DNA of 20,486 bases from assembly GCA_047615865.1 (NCBI GenBank), contig JBLHIB010000060.1:1-20486 (forward strand). Direction: 5' to 3'. Below, in pieces: positions 6,921 through 15,262 of this stretch (positions are counted from its first letter, which is position 1; every line of letters starts with the position of its first letter). A model generated the notes under the pieces. The model made no database searches, was not told where the DNA came from, and worked only from the letters and a program-made list of their open reading frames with translations. This DNA comes from JADFAK01 sp047615865. GTDB lineage: Bacteria > Bacteroidota > Bacteroidia > Flavobacteriales_D > Sanyastnellaceae. The position numbers and the translations under genes are program-made.

Positions 6921-8348
6921 ATCTAGTGCGTTTCGATCTTTGTGAAAAAGATCAACGGCTACTAGAACAGCTAAGAACCCCCAGAAAGGAACGGAGGCCT
7001 TATCGGTATCGAGGTAATTGTTCAAGACCCCATGCACGAAATAAGTGAAAAGCCCCATAAAGGTAGTCATGACCAAGATTTGTGTCTCAAGATCTTTCAC
7101 TCTATGGAATAGCCTAAAGCTGAAAAAGCAAATGTAAATCACCAATGTTATTACGATGAGCATTCCCAGTAGCCCCTGCTCAGCCAAAGGTCCCAAATAT
7201 TCGCTGTGGGCGTTGCCGCCATCAGCATTGTTGGTCGAAATTATCGTAAGATCCTTTGCACTTTGGAAAGGTGCGTATACAAATTGATACGAACCTGGCC
7301 CCCAGCCGAAAACTGGTCGTTCATAGAACATTTCCATAGCACAATTCCATCGATTCAATCGCTCTAAATTTGAAGCATCAGAACTTACATTGGAAATTGA
7401 CTCTACGTGCTCGGCGAGGTTGTCACTTGAATCCTGCTTGTTCTTCTCAAGCATAATTACAATTTGCTCTTGTGCCGTCCAGGCAAAGGCAGCAACAGCA
7501 AAGAAAGAAATAAGTAAGGTTCTAAACTTGATCTTAAGCAGCATGGCCCCCATAACAACTATAGCTGCAAGCAAGCTTACCCAAGCCGCTCGCGTATAAC
7601 TGAGTATAATTCCCGCTGTCAATATGATGAGTCCAGCAACCAACAATGCACGCACCAAAGGACTGTTGTTCTTTCTAAGTACCAAACCAACAAGCACAGG
7701 GTAGAACATGGCCAAAACGGCTCCATAAGACGTGTGGTCTTTGTAGAAAGGTTCCATCACCCAGTGTCCGGCATCCTTGTCGAAATCATAAGTTGAGTGC
7801 CTGATAATTGTGTAGGTAATAACTCCCAATAGTGGGAATATGTAAAGCAAGTAAAATGTCTGGATCTGTGCAAAACGCTTGAAAATTTGCACTCCTATAA
7901 AGAAGATGGGAATGATAAACCAAAGCTTGGCAATCAAGAATTTTATGGAGACAACAATGTGTTCACTGGAAATTGTTGTAATCGCCATCCAACCTATGTA
8001 AGCGTATATAATGTAGGATATAGGATGTCCCCAAATTCGGCGGTCAATACTCTCACCCGACAAGAGTTTGAAAGCAAATAAAAACAGGATTCCAAAAAGA
8101 AGAGGTTCTGTAGGTAAATAAAATCCTATATCACCCAGTTCTAATTGTTCGAGATTAAGGGATAATGGAGTGCAAAAGACTACGAATAATACAAGCTTCT
8201 CCAATTGGAAAAAAGCTGCCCAAAGTACAAGCAGAGCCAATGGCAATGCCATGACATAATACTGTTCAAAGTATATGGCAACAGCATTGAATAGGATGAA
8301 CAAACATCCCAATCCAAAAGTCCATCGTATTTTTTGAGTTAGCTTCAA
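6897..8348 (-). CDS. O-antigen ligase/polymerase-like membrane protein (Wzy_C family)
   Basis: The 483-residue polytopic protein has about a dozen hydrophobic helices and a large loop between the later ones (about 290-380), the layout of WaaL ligases and Wzy polymerases. The loop region contains 'RPVFGWGPGSYQ' (344-355) and 'HSEYLGPLAEQGLLG' (381-395), the typical Wzy_C histidine/glutamate block; 'YTRAAW' (251-256) precedes it. Ligase and polymerase cannot be told apart from sequence alone. The start is TTG at 8348, 3 bp after the Wzz-like stop and with GGAAAG upstream; the next ATG would remove the first membrane helix. The 3' end overlaps the phosphatase gene by 24 bp tail to tail. Confidence 0.82.
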   Translation of the reverse strand: MKLTQKIRWTFGLGCLFILFNAVAIYFEQYYVMALPLALLVLWAAFFQLEKLVLFVVFCTPLSLNLEQLELGDIGFYLPTEPLLFGILFLFAFKLLSGESIDRRIWGHPISYIIYAYIGWMAITTISSEHIVVSIKFLIAKLWFIIPIFFIGVQIFKRFAQIQTFYLLYIFPLLGVITYTIIRHSTYDFDKDAGHWVMEPFYKDHTSYGAVLAMFYPVLVGLVLRKNNSPLVRALLVAGLIILTAGIILSYTRAAWVSLLAAIVVMGAMLLKIKFRTLLISFFAVAAFAWTAQEQIVIMLEKNKQDSSDNLAEHVESISNVSSDASNLERLNRWNCAMEMFYERPVFGWGPGSYQFVYAPFQSAKDLTIISTNNADGGNAHSEYLGPLAEQGLLGMLIVITLVIYICFFSFRLFHRVKDLETQILVMTTFMGLFTYFVHGVLNNYLDTDKASVPFWGFLAVLVAVDLFHKDRNALDLEQSASQ

Positions 8349-8351
8349 GTT

Positions 8352-9380
8352 TTAGATCTTTCCACCTAAGCGTAAACGATGGAAACTGTCCCAAGTGAGT
8401 AGGACAAAAACGATGAAGACAAAAGCCGCAGCAATCGACATGGCCACAATCAACCAACGCACAGGATAAGCCTTCTTATCCGAAATAGCAGCCGAGTCAA
8501 CTACGAATTTGGAAGGTAAATTTGAGGTAACGTCGATATACATTAGATCATATCGCCTTTTCAGTATCGCCTCTCTTTCATACGCGGATTCAATCAAGGT
8601 TTCCAATTTGGTATATATGCTTCCATATTGACTTAACTCGATCATCTTGTCATTCAATGATGTCGCTTGAGAATTTCTCCCTTCGTTAATTGCAGTCGCA
8701 TACTGTTCATTCAATCCTTCAATTTGAGTGATGTAGTCATACACGCCCAGTCGGCGCAAAGACTCCATTGAATCCTCAAGCATGGTGATCTCTCCCTGGA
8801 GATTTTCATACGATGTCTTGGCATAACCAAAGGCCAGTTGAGCACGTCCACTCCTCAACTCGTTACTGAGCGTGTCAGCGAGGTCGACAATGGTGTTTGC
8901 TATGTTCATAGCAGCCACTGGGTTTTTGTCCATTACATCCACTTGCACGGAGCCAAATCGTGTCATCTTTGCCGTCACATTGCTCTCGTATTCAAGTGCA
9001 ATTAATGCATGAGATCCCATTTCCGATTCGTCAATATCATAGTCGGTCCAAAGGTCAAAACGCTCAATGATTACATTTCGGATGTGCTCTGAATTAAGCA
9101 GCTGCAACAGACGTTCAGCATCATCTTTTTCTCCGTATTCTAGAAGGTCTTTACGTTTGATGTCCTCAAGAAATTGTTCTCCAATAGAATGTTGCTGTGT
9201 GGCGAACATTACAACCGTTGAACGGTATTTCTCTTCAATCAAAAGTGAGGCAATGGCAGAAGCGACAGCCGCCACAAAACAAACACCCATGATCATCCAT
9301 TTCCAACGGAAGAAGAAAACTAACAAGTTGGTGGATTCTAAATTCTGTTCCGATTCCTCGGCGCGTGGAGAGTTAGACAT
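8352..9380 (-). CDS. Wzz-like polysaccharide chain-length determinant protein
   Basis: The 342-residue protein has the Wzz/polysaccharide co-polymerase topology: a cytoplasmic start, a membrane helix (about 28-48), a long periplasmic part with coiled-coil segments (about 180-275), and a second membrane helix (about 307-330) preceded by 'YPVRW', the proline-rich element of the family. It lacks the cytoplasmic tyrosine-kinase domain of Wzc. It probably sets chain length of the glycan made or transferred by the neighbouring ligase/polymerase-like protein. I chose the ATG at 9380. A TTG six codons upstream lies inside a perfect -7 promoter element (9396-9403), so it is unlikely to be translated. 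The downstream gene starts 3 bp after its stop. Confidence 0.83.
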   Translation of the reverse strand: MSNSPRAEESEQNLESTNLLVFFFRWKWMIMGVCFVAAVASAIASLLIEEKYRSTVVMFATQQHSIGEQFLEDIKRKDLLEYGEKDDAERLLQLLNSEHIRNVIIERFDLWTDYDIDESEMGSHALIALEYESNVTAKMTRFGSVQVDVMDKNPVAAMNIANTIVDLADTLSNELRSGRAQLAFGYAKTSYENLQGEITMLEDSMESLRRLGVYDYITQIEGLNEQYATAINEGRNSQATSLNDKMIELSQYGSIYTKLETLIESAYEREAILKRRYDLMYIDVTSNLPSKFVVDSAAISDKKAYPVRWLIVAMSIAAAFVFIVFVLLTWDSFHRLRLGGKI

Positions 9381-9395
9381 ACTTAAAAATTTTGG

Positions 9396-9403
9396 CAAAA
9401 GTA
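9396..9403 (-). promoter_or_regulatory. -7 promoter element for the Wzz-like and ligase-like genes
   Basis: TACTTTTG on the minus strand matches TAnnTTTG exactly and ends 15 bp before the ATG at 9380. It would give these two genes a promoter separate from the flippase gene 59 bp upstream. There is no clear -33 TTG at the expected place. Confidence 0.6.
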
Positions 9404-9439
9404 ACTATTTCAACAGCATTATTGCTAGGGTCAATCCTT

Positions 9440-10882
9440 TTACTCACGAGAACGAATTAGCTCAATTATTCCTTTGATTCTAAACAGTCCTGTGAGCAAG
9501 GAAAGTGCAAGTCCACCAAGCACAAATACTCCCACCTTTAACAATTCGTCGGCTTCGATTATTGTACTCAACCATGCTAAAGTTATCAACCCGAAGACAA
9601 ACACACCTATTTGGGTCAGCAATCGCATATCCTTTTTAAATTTAAAATGTTTGATCGATAAATACACCTGGGCGGTCGCAACCAAAGCATGTGCGCTGAA
9701 ACTGGCAATGGCACAGCCAAAAGCCTTCCATTCCCACATCAATAGCAGATTCAATCCAACATTAATAACCATGCCTATCAAGGCTATTTGATTGAGCCTG
9801 CGCATTTGGCCAGCGGCTGTCATCAAAGTCCCAAAGACATAAGAGACAGAGAAGAATACAAAGCTGAACATTAGAATACCGAAGATTGGAGCGGCGATGT
9901 CAATTTCGGACGTGTAACGCAATTCCAGAATCGCAGTGTCAAACATGTAGCACGTGAAAGCCAATATCATGGATCCGCTGAACAATAACTTGAAAGCGAG
10001 TTTAGCAACTGCTTCGATACTTTTGTTCTCGCGTAAAAGACGTGCGAAAATGGGCAGCAGAAGTATAGCAAACAAATATGCGATCATGTTGGCGGCCTCA
10101 AAAAGACGAAAGCCCATCGCGTATACTCCAGCATGATAATTGCCATCGTCCAACAAACGCTCCAGCATAATGCTGTCACTGCGGTAATAAACACTCATCA
10201 CGAAAAACAGAAGCGCATATGGCATACTGTTCTTCAATATCATGGCATTGAATGCCTTGTCATAAATAGGGTTGAACTTTCCCGATTGCCTAAGTACTAT
10301 GAACAAACTCACGATAAAGGCAAAACCATAAGCAATAGTTTGGCCCCATATAAACCACGTAATATCAAAACTGCTGCTTGTAAAACCTCCCCACAAAAGA
10401 GCTCCCATCATAATGATGAGCAAGGCACGATCTAAAACGGAAACCAAGCTGTCCTGTTTGAATAAGTGCAGACCCGTCAAGTTGGATCGGAAGAATAATA
10501 TAAAGGCCGCAAGTGCCTGATTGAGACCCAGAAGTGCAAGATGTTCAATCTGAATTCCGCGATATCCCATGCCATATCCCGCGGCCAATAATACCCCCAG
10601 ATAAAGGAAAACAAGGAGAAAACGAAGTACGATAATGCGGGGAAAATGCTTCGCGAGGAGGTGGGTGTAACGCGATATGTTGCGCGTATTGTAGTTCTGA
10701 ATCCCCAAATCAAGTAAAATGTTCAATAAAAAGGACAGACTTATCAAGGCCGCATATGAGCCGTAAACTTCGGGCCCAACACGATTCTGAACTTCTGCCT
10801 CAATTCCCAGTATGTGGACCGGTTTGATCAGTAAATTCAGCGCAAGCAGCAATATGAGGTTGGAGATAAACTTCTGTTTCAT
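9440..10882 (-). CDS. Wzx-like oligosaccharide flippase (MOP superfamily)
   Basis: The 480-residue protein is hydrophobic throughout, with roughly 12-14 predicted membrane helices and short charged loops. The N-terminal 'RVGPEVYGSYAALISLSFLL' region (34-53) is typical of polysaccharide transporters of the RfbX/Wzx type, which flip undecaprenyl-linked glycan units across the inner membrane. Its position upstream of the Wzz-like and ligase-like genes on the same strand supports a surface-glycan role. The ATG at 10882 gives the normal N-terminus, ending in a helix that begins almost immediately. A lipid II flippase or other MOP exporter is possible but less likely in this context. Confidence 0.85.
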   Translation of the reverse strand: MKQKFISNLILLLALNLLIKPVHILGIEAEVQNRVGPEVYGSYAALISLSFLLNILLDLGIQNYNTRNISRYTHLLAKHFPRIIVLRFLLVFLYLGVLLAAGYGMGYRGIQIEHLALLGLNQALAAFILFFRSNLTGLHLFKQDSLVSVLDRALLIIMMGALLWGGFTSSSFDITWFIWGQTIAYGFAFIVSLFIVLRQSGKFNPIYDKAFNAMILKNSMPYALLFFVMSVYYRSDSIMLERLLDDGNYHAGVYAMGFRLFEAANMIAYLFAILLLPIFARLLRENKSIEAVAKLAFKLLFSGSMILAFTCYMFDTAILELRYTSEIDIAAPIFGILMFSFVFFSVSYVFGTLMTAAGQMRRLNQIALIGMVINVGLNLLLMWEWKAFGCAIASFSAHALVATAQVYLSIKHFKFKKDMRLLTQIGVFVFGLITLAWLSTIIEADELLKVGVFVLGGLALSLLTGLFRIKGIIELIRSRE

Positions 10883-10992
10883 CCCTTAAGAAACTGTGTC
10901 GCAAGATAGTTCTTTCCAAGCGCTTGAAGCTCAATATCCACCGGCAATCCATTTACCTTGCTCTAAGGTTTTTTATCGCGGATTGAAACTTC

Positions 10993-11000
10993 TAAATTTG
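10993..11000 (+). promoter_or_regulatory. -7 promoter element for the GT4/rnhB operon
   Basis: TAAATTTG is a perfect TAnnTTTG match 16 bp before the GTG start at 11017. A T-run (10969-10974) occupies the -33 position. This promoter lies in the 134-bp region that separates the divergent flippase and glycosyltransferase genes. Confidence 0.6.
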
Positions 11001-11016
11001 TGCCTTTGATCTTATA

Positions 11017-12150
11017 GTGAGAATTGGAGTAAATACACGGCTACTATTAGAAGGTAAGCTCACCGGTATCGGTTGGTTCACCTGTCAAACCTTGAAGTGG
11101 ATTGTCGATAATAATCCCGAGCATGAGTTCTTCTTTTTCTTCGATAGACCCGCTCACGAACAGTTCGTTTTTGCCCCGAATGTTCATCCAATCGTCTTAA
11201 GCCCTAAAGCACGCCATCCCATTCTGTTTCGTATCTGGATGGATTTTATGGTTAAGCGTAAAGCGAAAAGCCTCAAATTAGATGCGTTTATTTCTCCAGA
11301 AGGTATGTTGCCCCTTGGTTTAGATGTGCCTATCCTGACCGTTGTTCATGATTTGAATTTTGAGCATTATCCAAAGGATTTGGCCGCCTCACATTCTAAA
11401 TACTATAGAAAATTCTTCCCAAAATTTTGTGCGAAGGCCAAAAGAATAGCCACAGTGTCAGAATTTAGTAAGCAAGATATTGTTGCACAGTATGGAATGC
11501 CAGAAGATAAAATCGATGTGGTTTACAATGGAGTAAATGATTGCTTCAAGCCTATGAGCAAGCAAGAGATAAGCGATAAACGCAAACAACTTTCCGGCGG
11601 CGACCCATATTTTGTGTTCATCGGTATGCTCCATCCTAGAAAGAATATCCATCGCCTATTTCAAGCTTTCAATCAATTCCGATTGAATACAAAGTCCACC
11701 ACCAAACTTGTCATTGTTGGTGAGAAACTTTGGTGGGATGTTGATATGGAAAAGGCTTTTGAAGCTTTGGAATTTAAAGCAGACGTCATTTTCACCGGCC
11801 ATCTATCTAGTGAAGAATTAGTGCCAACTCTTGGTGCCGCCGAAGCGCTCACTTATGTTCCTTATTTTGAAGGCTTCGGTATTCCGATTCTGGAGGGCTT
11901 TAAGTGCGATGTCCCTGTGATTACCTCAAACCGAACTTCGATGCCAGAAGTTGCTGGAAATGCTGCCATTCTTGTAGATCCTTTCTCGGTTGATGCCATT
12001 GCTTGGGCCATGAAAAATGTTTCTGAAGATAGCGCGTTGCGCAAACGTCTTATAGCCAATGGTAGGGAACGATTGGAGATGTTTTCTTGGGAGAAGTCGG
12101 GTAAATTGCTCTGGAATAGTTTTAGCAAGATGATGGAGTCCAAAGACTAA
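11017..12150 (+). CDS. GT4-family glycosyltransferase
   Basis: The 377-residue protein has the two-Rossmann GT-B layout of family 4. The N-terminal acceptor domain carries the 'LLEGKLTGIGW' loop (10-20) and 'VVHDLNFEHYP' (109-119). The C-terminal nucleotide-sugar domain carries 'FIGMLHPRKN' (201-210), 'VIVGEKLWW' (232-240) and the E-x7-E retaining signature 'FEGFGIPILEGF' (E285, E293). It transfers a sugar from an NDP donor to a glycan or lipid acceptor; which sugar cannot be read from sequence. The start is GTG, placed just after a good -7 element; no ATG gives a complete N-terminus. The divergent flippase suggests it builds the same surface glycan. rnhB follows by 12 bp. Confidence 0.92.
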   Translation: MRIGVNTRLLLEGKLTGIGWFTCQTLKWIVDNNPEHEFFFFFDRPAHEQFVFAPNVHPIVLSPKARHPILFRIWMDFMVKRKAKSLKLDAFISPEGMLPLGLDVPILTVVHDLNFEHYPKDLAASHSKYYRKFFPKFCAKAKRIATVSEFSKQDIVAQYGMPEDKIDVVYNGVNDCFKPMSKQEISDKRKQLSGGDPYFVFIGMLHPRKNIHRLFQAFNQFRLNTKSTTKLVIVGEKLWWDVDMEKAFEALEFKADVIFTGHLSSEELVPTLGAAEALTYVPYFEGFGIPILEGFKCDVPVITSNRTSMPEVAGNAAILVDPFSVDAIAWAMKNVSEDSALRKRLIANGRERLEMFSWEKSGKLLWNSFSKMMESKD

Positions 12151-12162
12151 TCCTTCAATTCT

Positions 12163-12750
12163 ATGTTGCTACCGTATCACATAAAAAATCGAATTGAAGC
12201 AGGCTGTGACGAAGCAGGAAGAGGTTGCTTGGCTGGTCCAGTGGTCGCCGCAGCAGTGATCTTACCCAAGCGTTTTACGCACAAGGATCTAAATGATTCA
12301 AAAAAAATATCAGAACGCAAGCGTGATTTTCTTCGTCCGTTAATTGAGTCAAAAGCTGTGGCCTGGGGAGTTGGAGTTGTTTGGAACGAGGAAATTGACG
12401 TGATCAATATTCTCAATGCCTCTTTTCTTGCCATGCATAGAGCCATTGATCAGCTGAATACAATTCCTGAAGCTCTACTTATTGACGGCAATAGATTCAA
12501 TCCCTACAAAGATATCCCCTACGATTGCATGATCAAAGGTGATGGCCGCTTTCGATCAATCGCTGCAGCTTCTGTGCTGGCCAAAACCTATAGAGATGAA
12601 TTGATGGTGAAATTGGCCCTTGAGCATCCTGAATACGATTGGCTTAGTAACAAAGGCTATCCCACGAAGAAACACAGACAAGCAATTCGCGATTTCGGGA
12701 TCACACCATACCACCGAATGTCCTTTAGGATGCTTCCTGAAGGTGAATGA
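12163..12750 (+). CDS. rnhB: ribonuclease HII
   Basis: The 195-residue enzyme cuts the RNA strand of RNA-DNA hybrids and removes single misinserted ribonucleotides from DNA. The family signature 'GCDEAGRGCLAGPVVAAAV' (14-32) supplies D16 and E17. 'LNDSKK' (43-48), D108 in 'LIDGN' and D145 in 'KTYRDE' complete the metal-binding set. The C-terminal 'NKGYPTKKH' motif is also intact. Length is normal. It lies 12 bp after the glycosyltransferase and shares its promoter, a chance pairing of housekeeping and envelope genes. A bidirectional terminator follows within 25 bp. Confidence 0.96.
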   Translation: MLLPYHIKNRIEAGCDEAGRGCLAGPVVAAAVILPKRFTHKDLNDSKKISERKRDFLRPLIESKAVAWGVGVVWNEEIDVINILNASFLAMHRAIDQLNTIPEALLIDGNRFNPYKDIPYDCMIKGDGRFRSIAAASVLAKTYRDELMVKLALEHPEYDWLSNKGYPTKKHRQAIRDFGITPYHRMSFRMLPEGE

Positions 12751-12774
12751 AAATCGTAAGATTATCACTAAATA

Positions 12775-12810
12775 AAAATGGCCAGCTGATTTAATTCAAC
12801 TGGCCATTTT
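12775..12810. terminator. bidirectional Rho-independent terminator between rnhB and the Na/Pi transporter gene
   Basis: An 11-bp perfect stem AAAATGGCCAG (12775-12785) pairs with CTGGCCATTTT (12800-12810). The inner bases extend it by three more pairs after one mismatch, with loop TTTAAT. A/T runs flank both sides, so it can end the rnhB transcript on plus and the transporter transcript on minus. Confidence 0.9.
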
Positions 12811-12827
12811 ATTTGCATTAATTGCGA

Positions 12828-15011
12828 TTAAATCTCTCCCGCTACAGCTTCGGAAACATTGATGATGTGATCACCAGCCTTCTCACAAAGAGAGAACAAG
12901 TCATTGTACAACATGCCTGCGTGGATGTTGTATTCACCTTTCTCTACATTCGAAATGTGCGCTCTTCTCAATGTATTTCTCAGCTGATTGATCTGAGTCT
13001 CATATGAGCGCGCCTTTTCCAAACTAATATGTCCGTACTCCGAATTTAGGTTGTGATTCATTTCATCAAATGCCTTTCCTATCAAATCCAACATCGAATT
13101 GATGTTCTCACGTTGCTCTGGCATAAAGTAGTAGTTACTTGCGTCTTTTTGTTCGATCGTCTTGGACATTTGGTAGAAAATGTCGCCAATTCTCTCCAAG
13201 TCATTGGTGATACTTAACAGTGATCGAATCTGGCTTGATGTTTCTGGACTAAGTTGACTTCTTGAAACCTCGTCCAAAAATTGAGCAACTTCGATTTCTA
13301 CGCGGTCTGTTATGTCCTCGTACTTGTGAATCTTAGTGAACATTTTGTTCCGCACTTTCTGATCAGAATCGTTCAATAAAGTGTGAACAAATTTCGGCAT
13401 ACGAGAAGCTATTCCACCAAACTTGGCTACTTCCTTAGTTGCCTCCATGACGGCGACTTCCGGAAAGTCAACGGATCCACCTGCATTGATGTAGTCCAAT
13501 TTGAACTCCTCGTCGGATTCTCCCCTTGATTTTACCGTGCGCTCAGCAAGTCGCACCAGCAATGGGACGAACCAGATCAAAAGCACCACGTTGGCAAGGT
13601 TGAATGTGGTGTGGAACCATGCGATTCCTTCATTCGCCATTTCTGTGTTTTGTGAATCAAACTCAACACCGTGGATCTGACCAACTATCCATCCCAATAA
13701 AGAAAGGAACGGAACCATTACGATGAGCATCCATGTCACACCTACAATATTGAACATCGAGTGTATACGTGCTGATCGCTTGGCATGAACATTTCCTACC
13801 ATGGAAGCCAACTCAGCCGTAATCGTAGTACCAATGTTTTCTCCAAGTACCATAGCACAAGCTACCTCGAATGGAATAATCCCCTTCGAAACCATGGTTA
13901 AAGTCAATGCCATGGCCGCAGAAGATGATTGGATCACGATAGTAACCAAAGCACCAAGGGCAACAAACATCACATTACTAATAACCGGAATGTCCTTGTA
14001 GTTGATGAAGAACTGAACCAACGCAGAATCTCGACCTAAGTTCGGGACAGAATCTTTCAAAAACTGTAGACCAATAAATAGAATCGCAAAACCAATAATT
14101 GCATTGGCCAAGTCTTTAGACTTTTTGAAGTTCATAAAAAGCATTGGCGCTCCAAATGCAATCATGATCAAGGCGTAACTCGAAATATTTACTTTGAAAC
14201 CTAGATAGAGTACCAGCCAAGCCGTAATTGTCGTTCCAATATTGGCTCCCATCATGACTCCTGCCGACTGGCGAAGAGTAAGCAAACCTGCATTAACAAG
14301 ACTTACCGTGATAACAGTGGTAACGGACGAAGACTGAACGATTGCAGTAGTACTGAATCCTGTAATTACTCCTTTCACACGGTTGGAAGTAATCGAGCCT
14401 AACATCTTTTTCAAGCGCTCGCCAGAAACCCGTTGCAGACCGTCACTCATTATTTTCATTCCGAAGATGAATAATCCAAGCGAACCAATTAGAATCAGAA
14501 GCTTTGCTATTCCCCAGCTTCGTTCTGTTTTGAATTTGGTCTTACTTGACCAAATCATCTGCTCCTTGTCTGAAGCAACATTTATTACTTTACCAGATTT
14601 AGCTAGACCTATAAATGCCTCATACTTCTCATGTTCGGCCAAACCTTTCAAAGTGAACGATGTAGTTGTAAGTGGCAACGGATCACTTAATTTCCATTCG
14701 CTGTCTTCATAATTCTCCTTACTACGTTTTGCTCCTACAGAAGTATTATACCTGATGACCAATTCCTTGCCCTTAAGCAGAGGAAGCACGTCGTAGTTAA
14801 TATTCCACGTGAGTTTTGCTCCACCCTCTGTACCTTTGGAAGTGAAGTTTTGAAATATTTCACCATCCAATTCGACGGGCTCAACAACGTTCAGAGCTTC
14901 CTGAATTTGATCCTCCAAGAAGTCTTGAATACTCAATGAATCTGCGGGTTGCGCAAAGCCAATTACTGCGTAAAGCAGAAATGAGAAAAGAGTTAAAGCG
15001 TGTTTGTTCAT
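12828..15011 (-). CDS. Na+/phosphate cotransporter with N-terminal FN3-like and C-terminal PhoU-like domains
   Basis: The 727-residue protein has a signal peptide (1-20), an extracytoplasmic beta-rich domain that looks FN3-like (about 60-160, e.g. 'TSFTLKGLAEHEKY' at 118-131), two Na_Pi_cotrans repeats (about 170-490) and a PhoU-like helical domain (about 525-725). The transport signatures QSSS occur twice (226-229, 361-364), each followed by a '[GE]NIGTT' motif (256-261, 391-396). The C-terminal part has 'DLERIGD' (604-610) and 'EKAGDHI' (710-716), the metal-binding style of PhoU. It should import phosphate with sodium across the inner membrane. The signal peptide plus FN3-like region is longer than in YjbB/NptA. 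It diverges from a phosphate-type porin and has a -7 element at 15029-15036. Confidence 0.88.
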   Translation of the reverse strand: MNKHALTLFSFLLYAVIGFAQPADSLSIQDFLEDQIQEALNVVEPVELDGEIFQNFTSKGTEGGAKLTWNINYDVLPLLKGKELVIRYNTSVGAKRSKENYEDSEWKLSDPLPLTTTSFTLKGLAEHEKYEAFIGLAKSGKVINVASDKEQMIWSSKTKFKTERSWGIAKLLILIGSLGLFIFGMKIMSDGLQRVSGERLKKMLGSITSNRVKGVITGFSTTAIVQSSSVTTVITVSLVNAGLLTLRQSAGVMMGANIGTTITAWLVLYLGFKVNISSYALIMIAFGAPMLFMNFKKSKDLANAIIGFAILFIGLQFLKDSVPNLGRDSALVQFFINYKDIPVISNVMFVALGALVTIVIQSSSAAMALTLTMVSKGIIPFEVACAMVLGENIGTTITAELASMVGNVHAKRSARIHSMFNIVGVTWMLIVMVPFLSLLGWIVGQIHGVEFDSQNTEMANEGIAWFHTTFNLANVVLLIWFVPLLVRLAERTVKSRGESDEEFKLDYINAGGSVDFPEVAVMEATKEVAKFGGIASRMPKFVHTLLNDSDQKVRNKMFTKIHKYEDITDRVEIEVAQFLDEVSRSQLSPETSSQIRSLLSITNDLERIGDIFYQMSKTIEQKDASNYYFMPEQRENINSMLDLIGKAFDEMNHNLNSEYGHISLEKARSYETQINQLRNTLRRAHISNVEKGEYNIHAGMLYNDLFSLCEKAGDHIINVSEAVAGEI

Positions 15012-15028
15012 GATCTTATATTGTACTG

Positions 15029-15036
15029 CAAAGCTA
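15029..15036 (-). promoter_or_regulatory. -7 promoter element for the Na/Pi transporter gene
   Basis: TAGCTTTG on the minus strand matches TAnnTTTG exactly and ends 17 bp before the ATG at 15011. There is no clear -33 TTG, which would fit a promoter that needs an activator. A TTAAC-type repeat lies 38-54 bp upstream of it. Confidence 0.6.
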
Positions 15037-15071
15037 GATAGCTCAAAGGGTTATTTATGGCTGAGGATCAT

Positions 15072-15220
15072 TGTTAACGTAAGCTTAACATAGGTGAGAT
15101 AATGTCATCAGCCGATGTGATCTCCTCGTGAAAATAGCTTGTTTTATTAGGGGTTTGAGACATTTTCTAATTGTTCTATATGTAAAGTATATGTTAAATC
15201 AATGTTGTGGAAGTTTAACC
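15072..15220. promoter_or_regulatory. candidate Pho-box-like operator region
   Basis: Two groups of TTAAC-like half-sites lie in the 251-bp divergent region. One has TTAACG (15074) and TTAACA (15085) with starts 11 bp apart; the same bases also form the palindrome TGTTAA-N7-TTAACA (15072-15090). The other has TTAAAT (15194), TTGTGG (15205) and TTAACC (15215) at 11 and 10 bp spacing. Known PhoP/PhoB boxes are direct repeats of about 6-7 bp every 11 bp. The flanking genes are both phosphate-type, but the match is by eye and not proven. Confidence 0.35.
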
Positions 15221-15262
15221 TTGAAAGAAAAATCGGTCTTTTGCCGCTTAATTATTCCAATC

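Noticed and set aside
9067..9477. 136-codon plus-strand frame
   Set aside because: It lies antisense to the Wzz-like gene, whose family match is clear; its composition (Ser/Arg/Cys rich) is that of a shadow frame.
15128..15262. 45-codon extension of the porin frame
   Set aside because: The extension precedes a normal signal peptide, starts at a GTG and runs through the candidate operator region.
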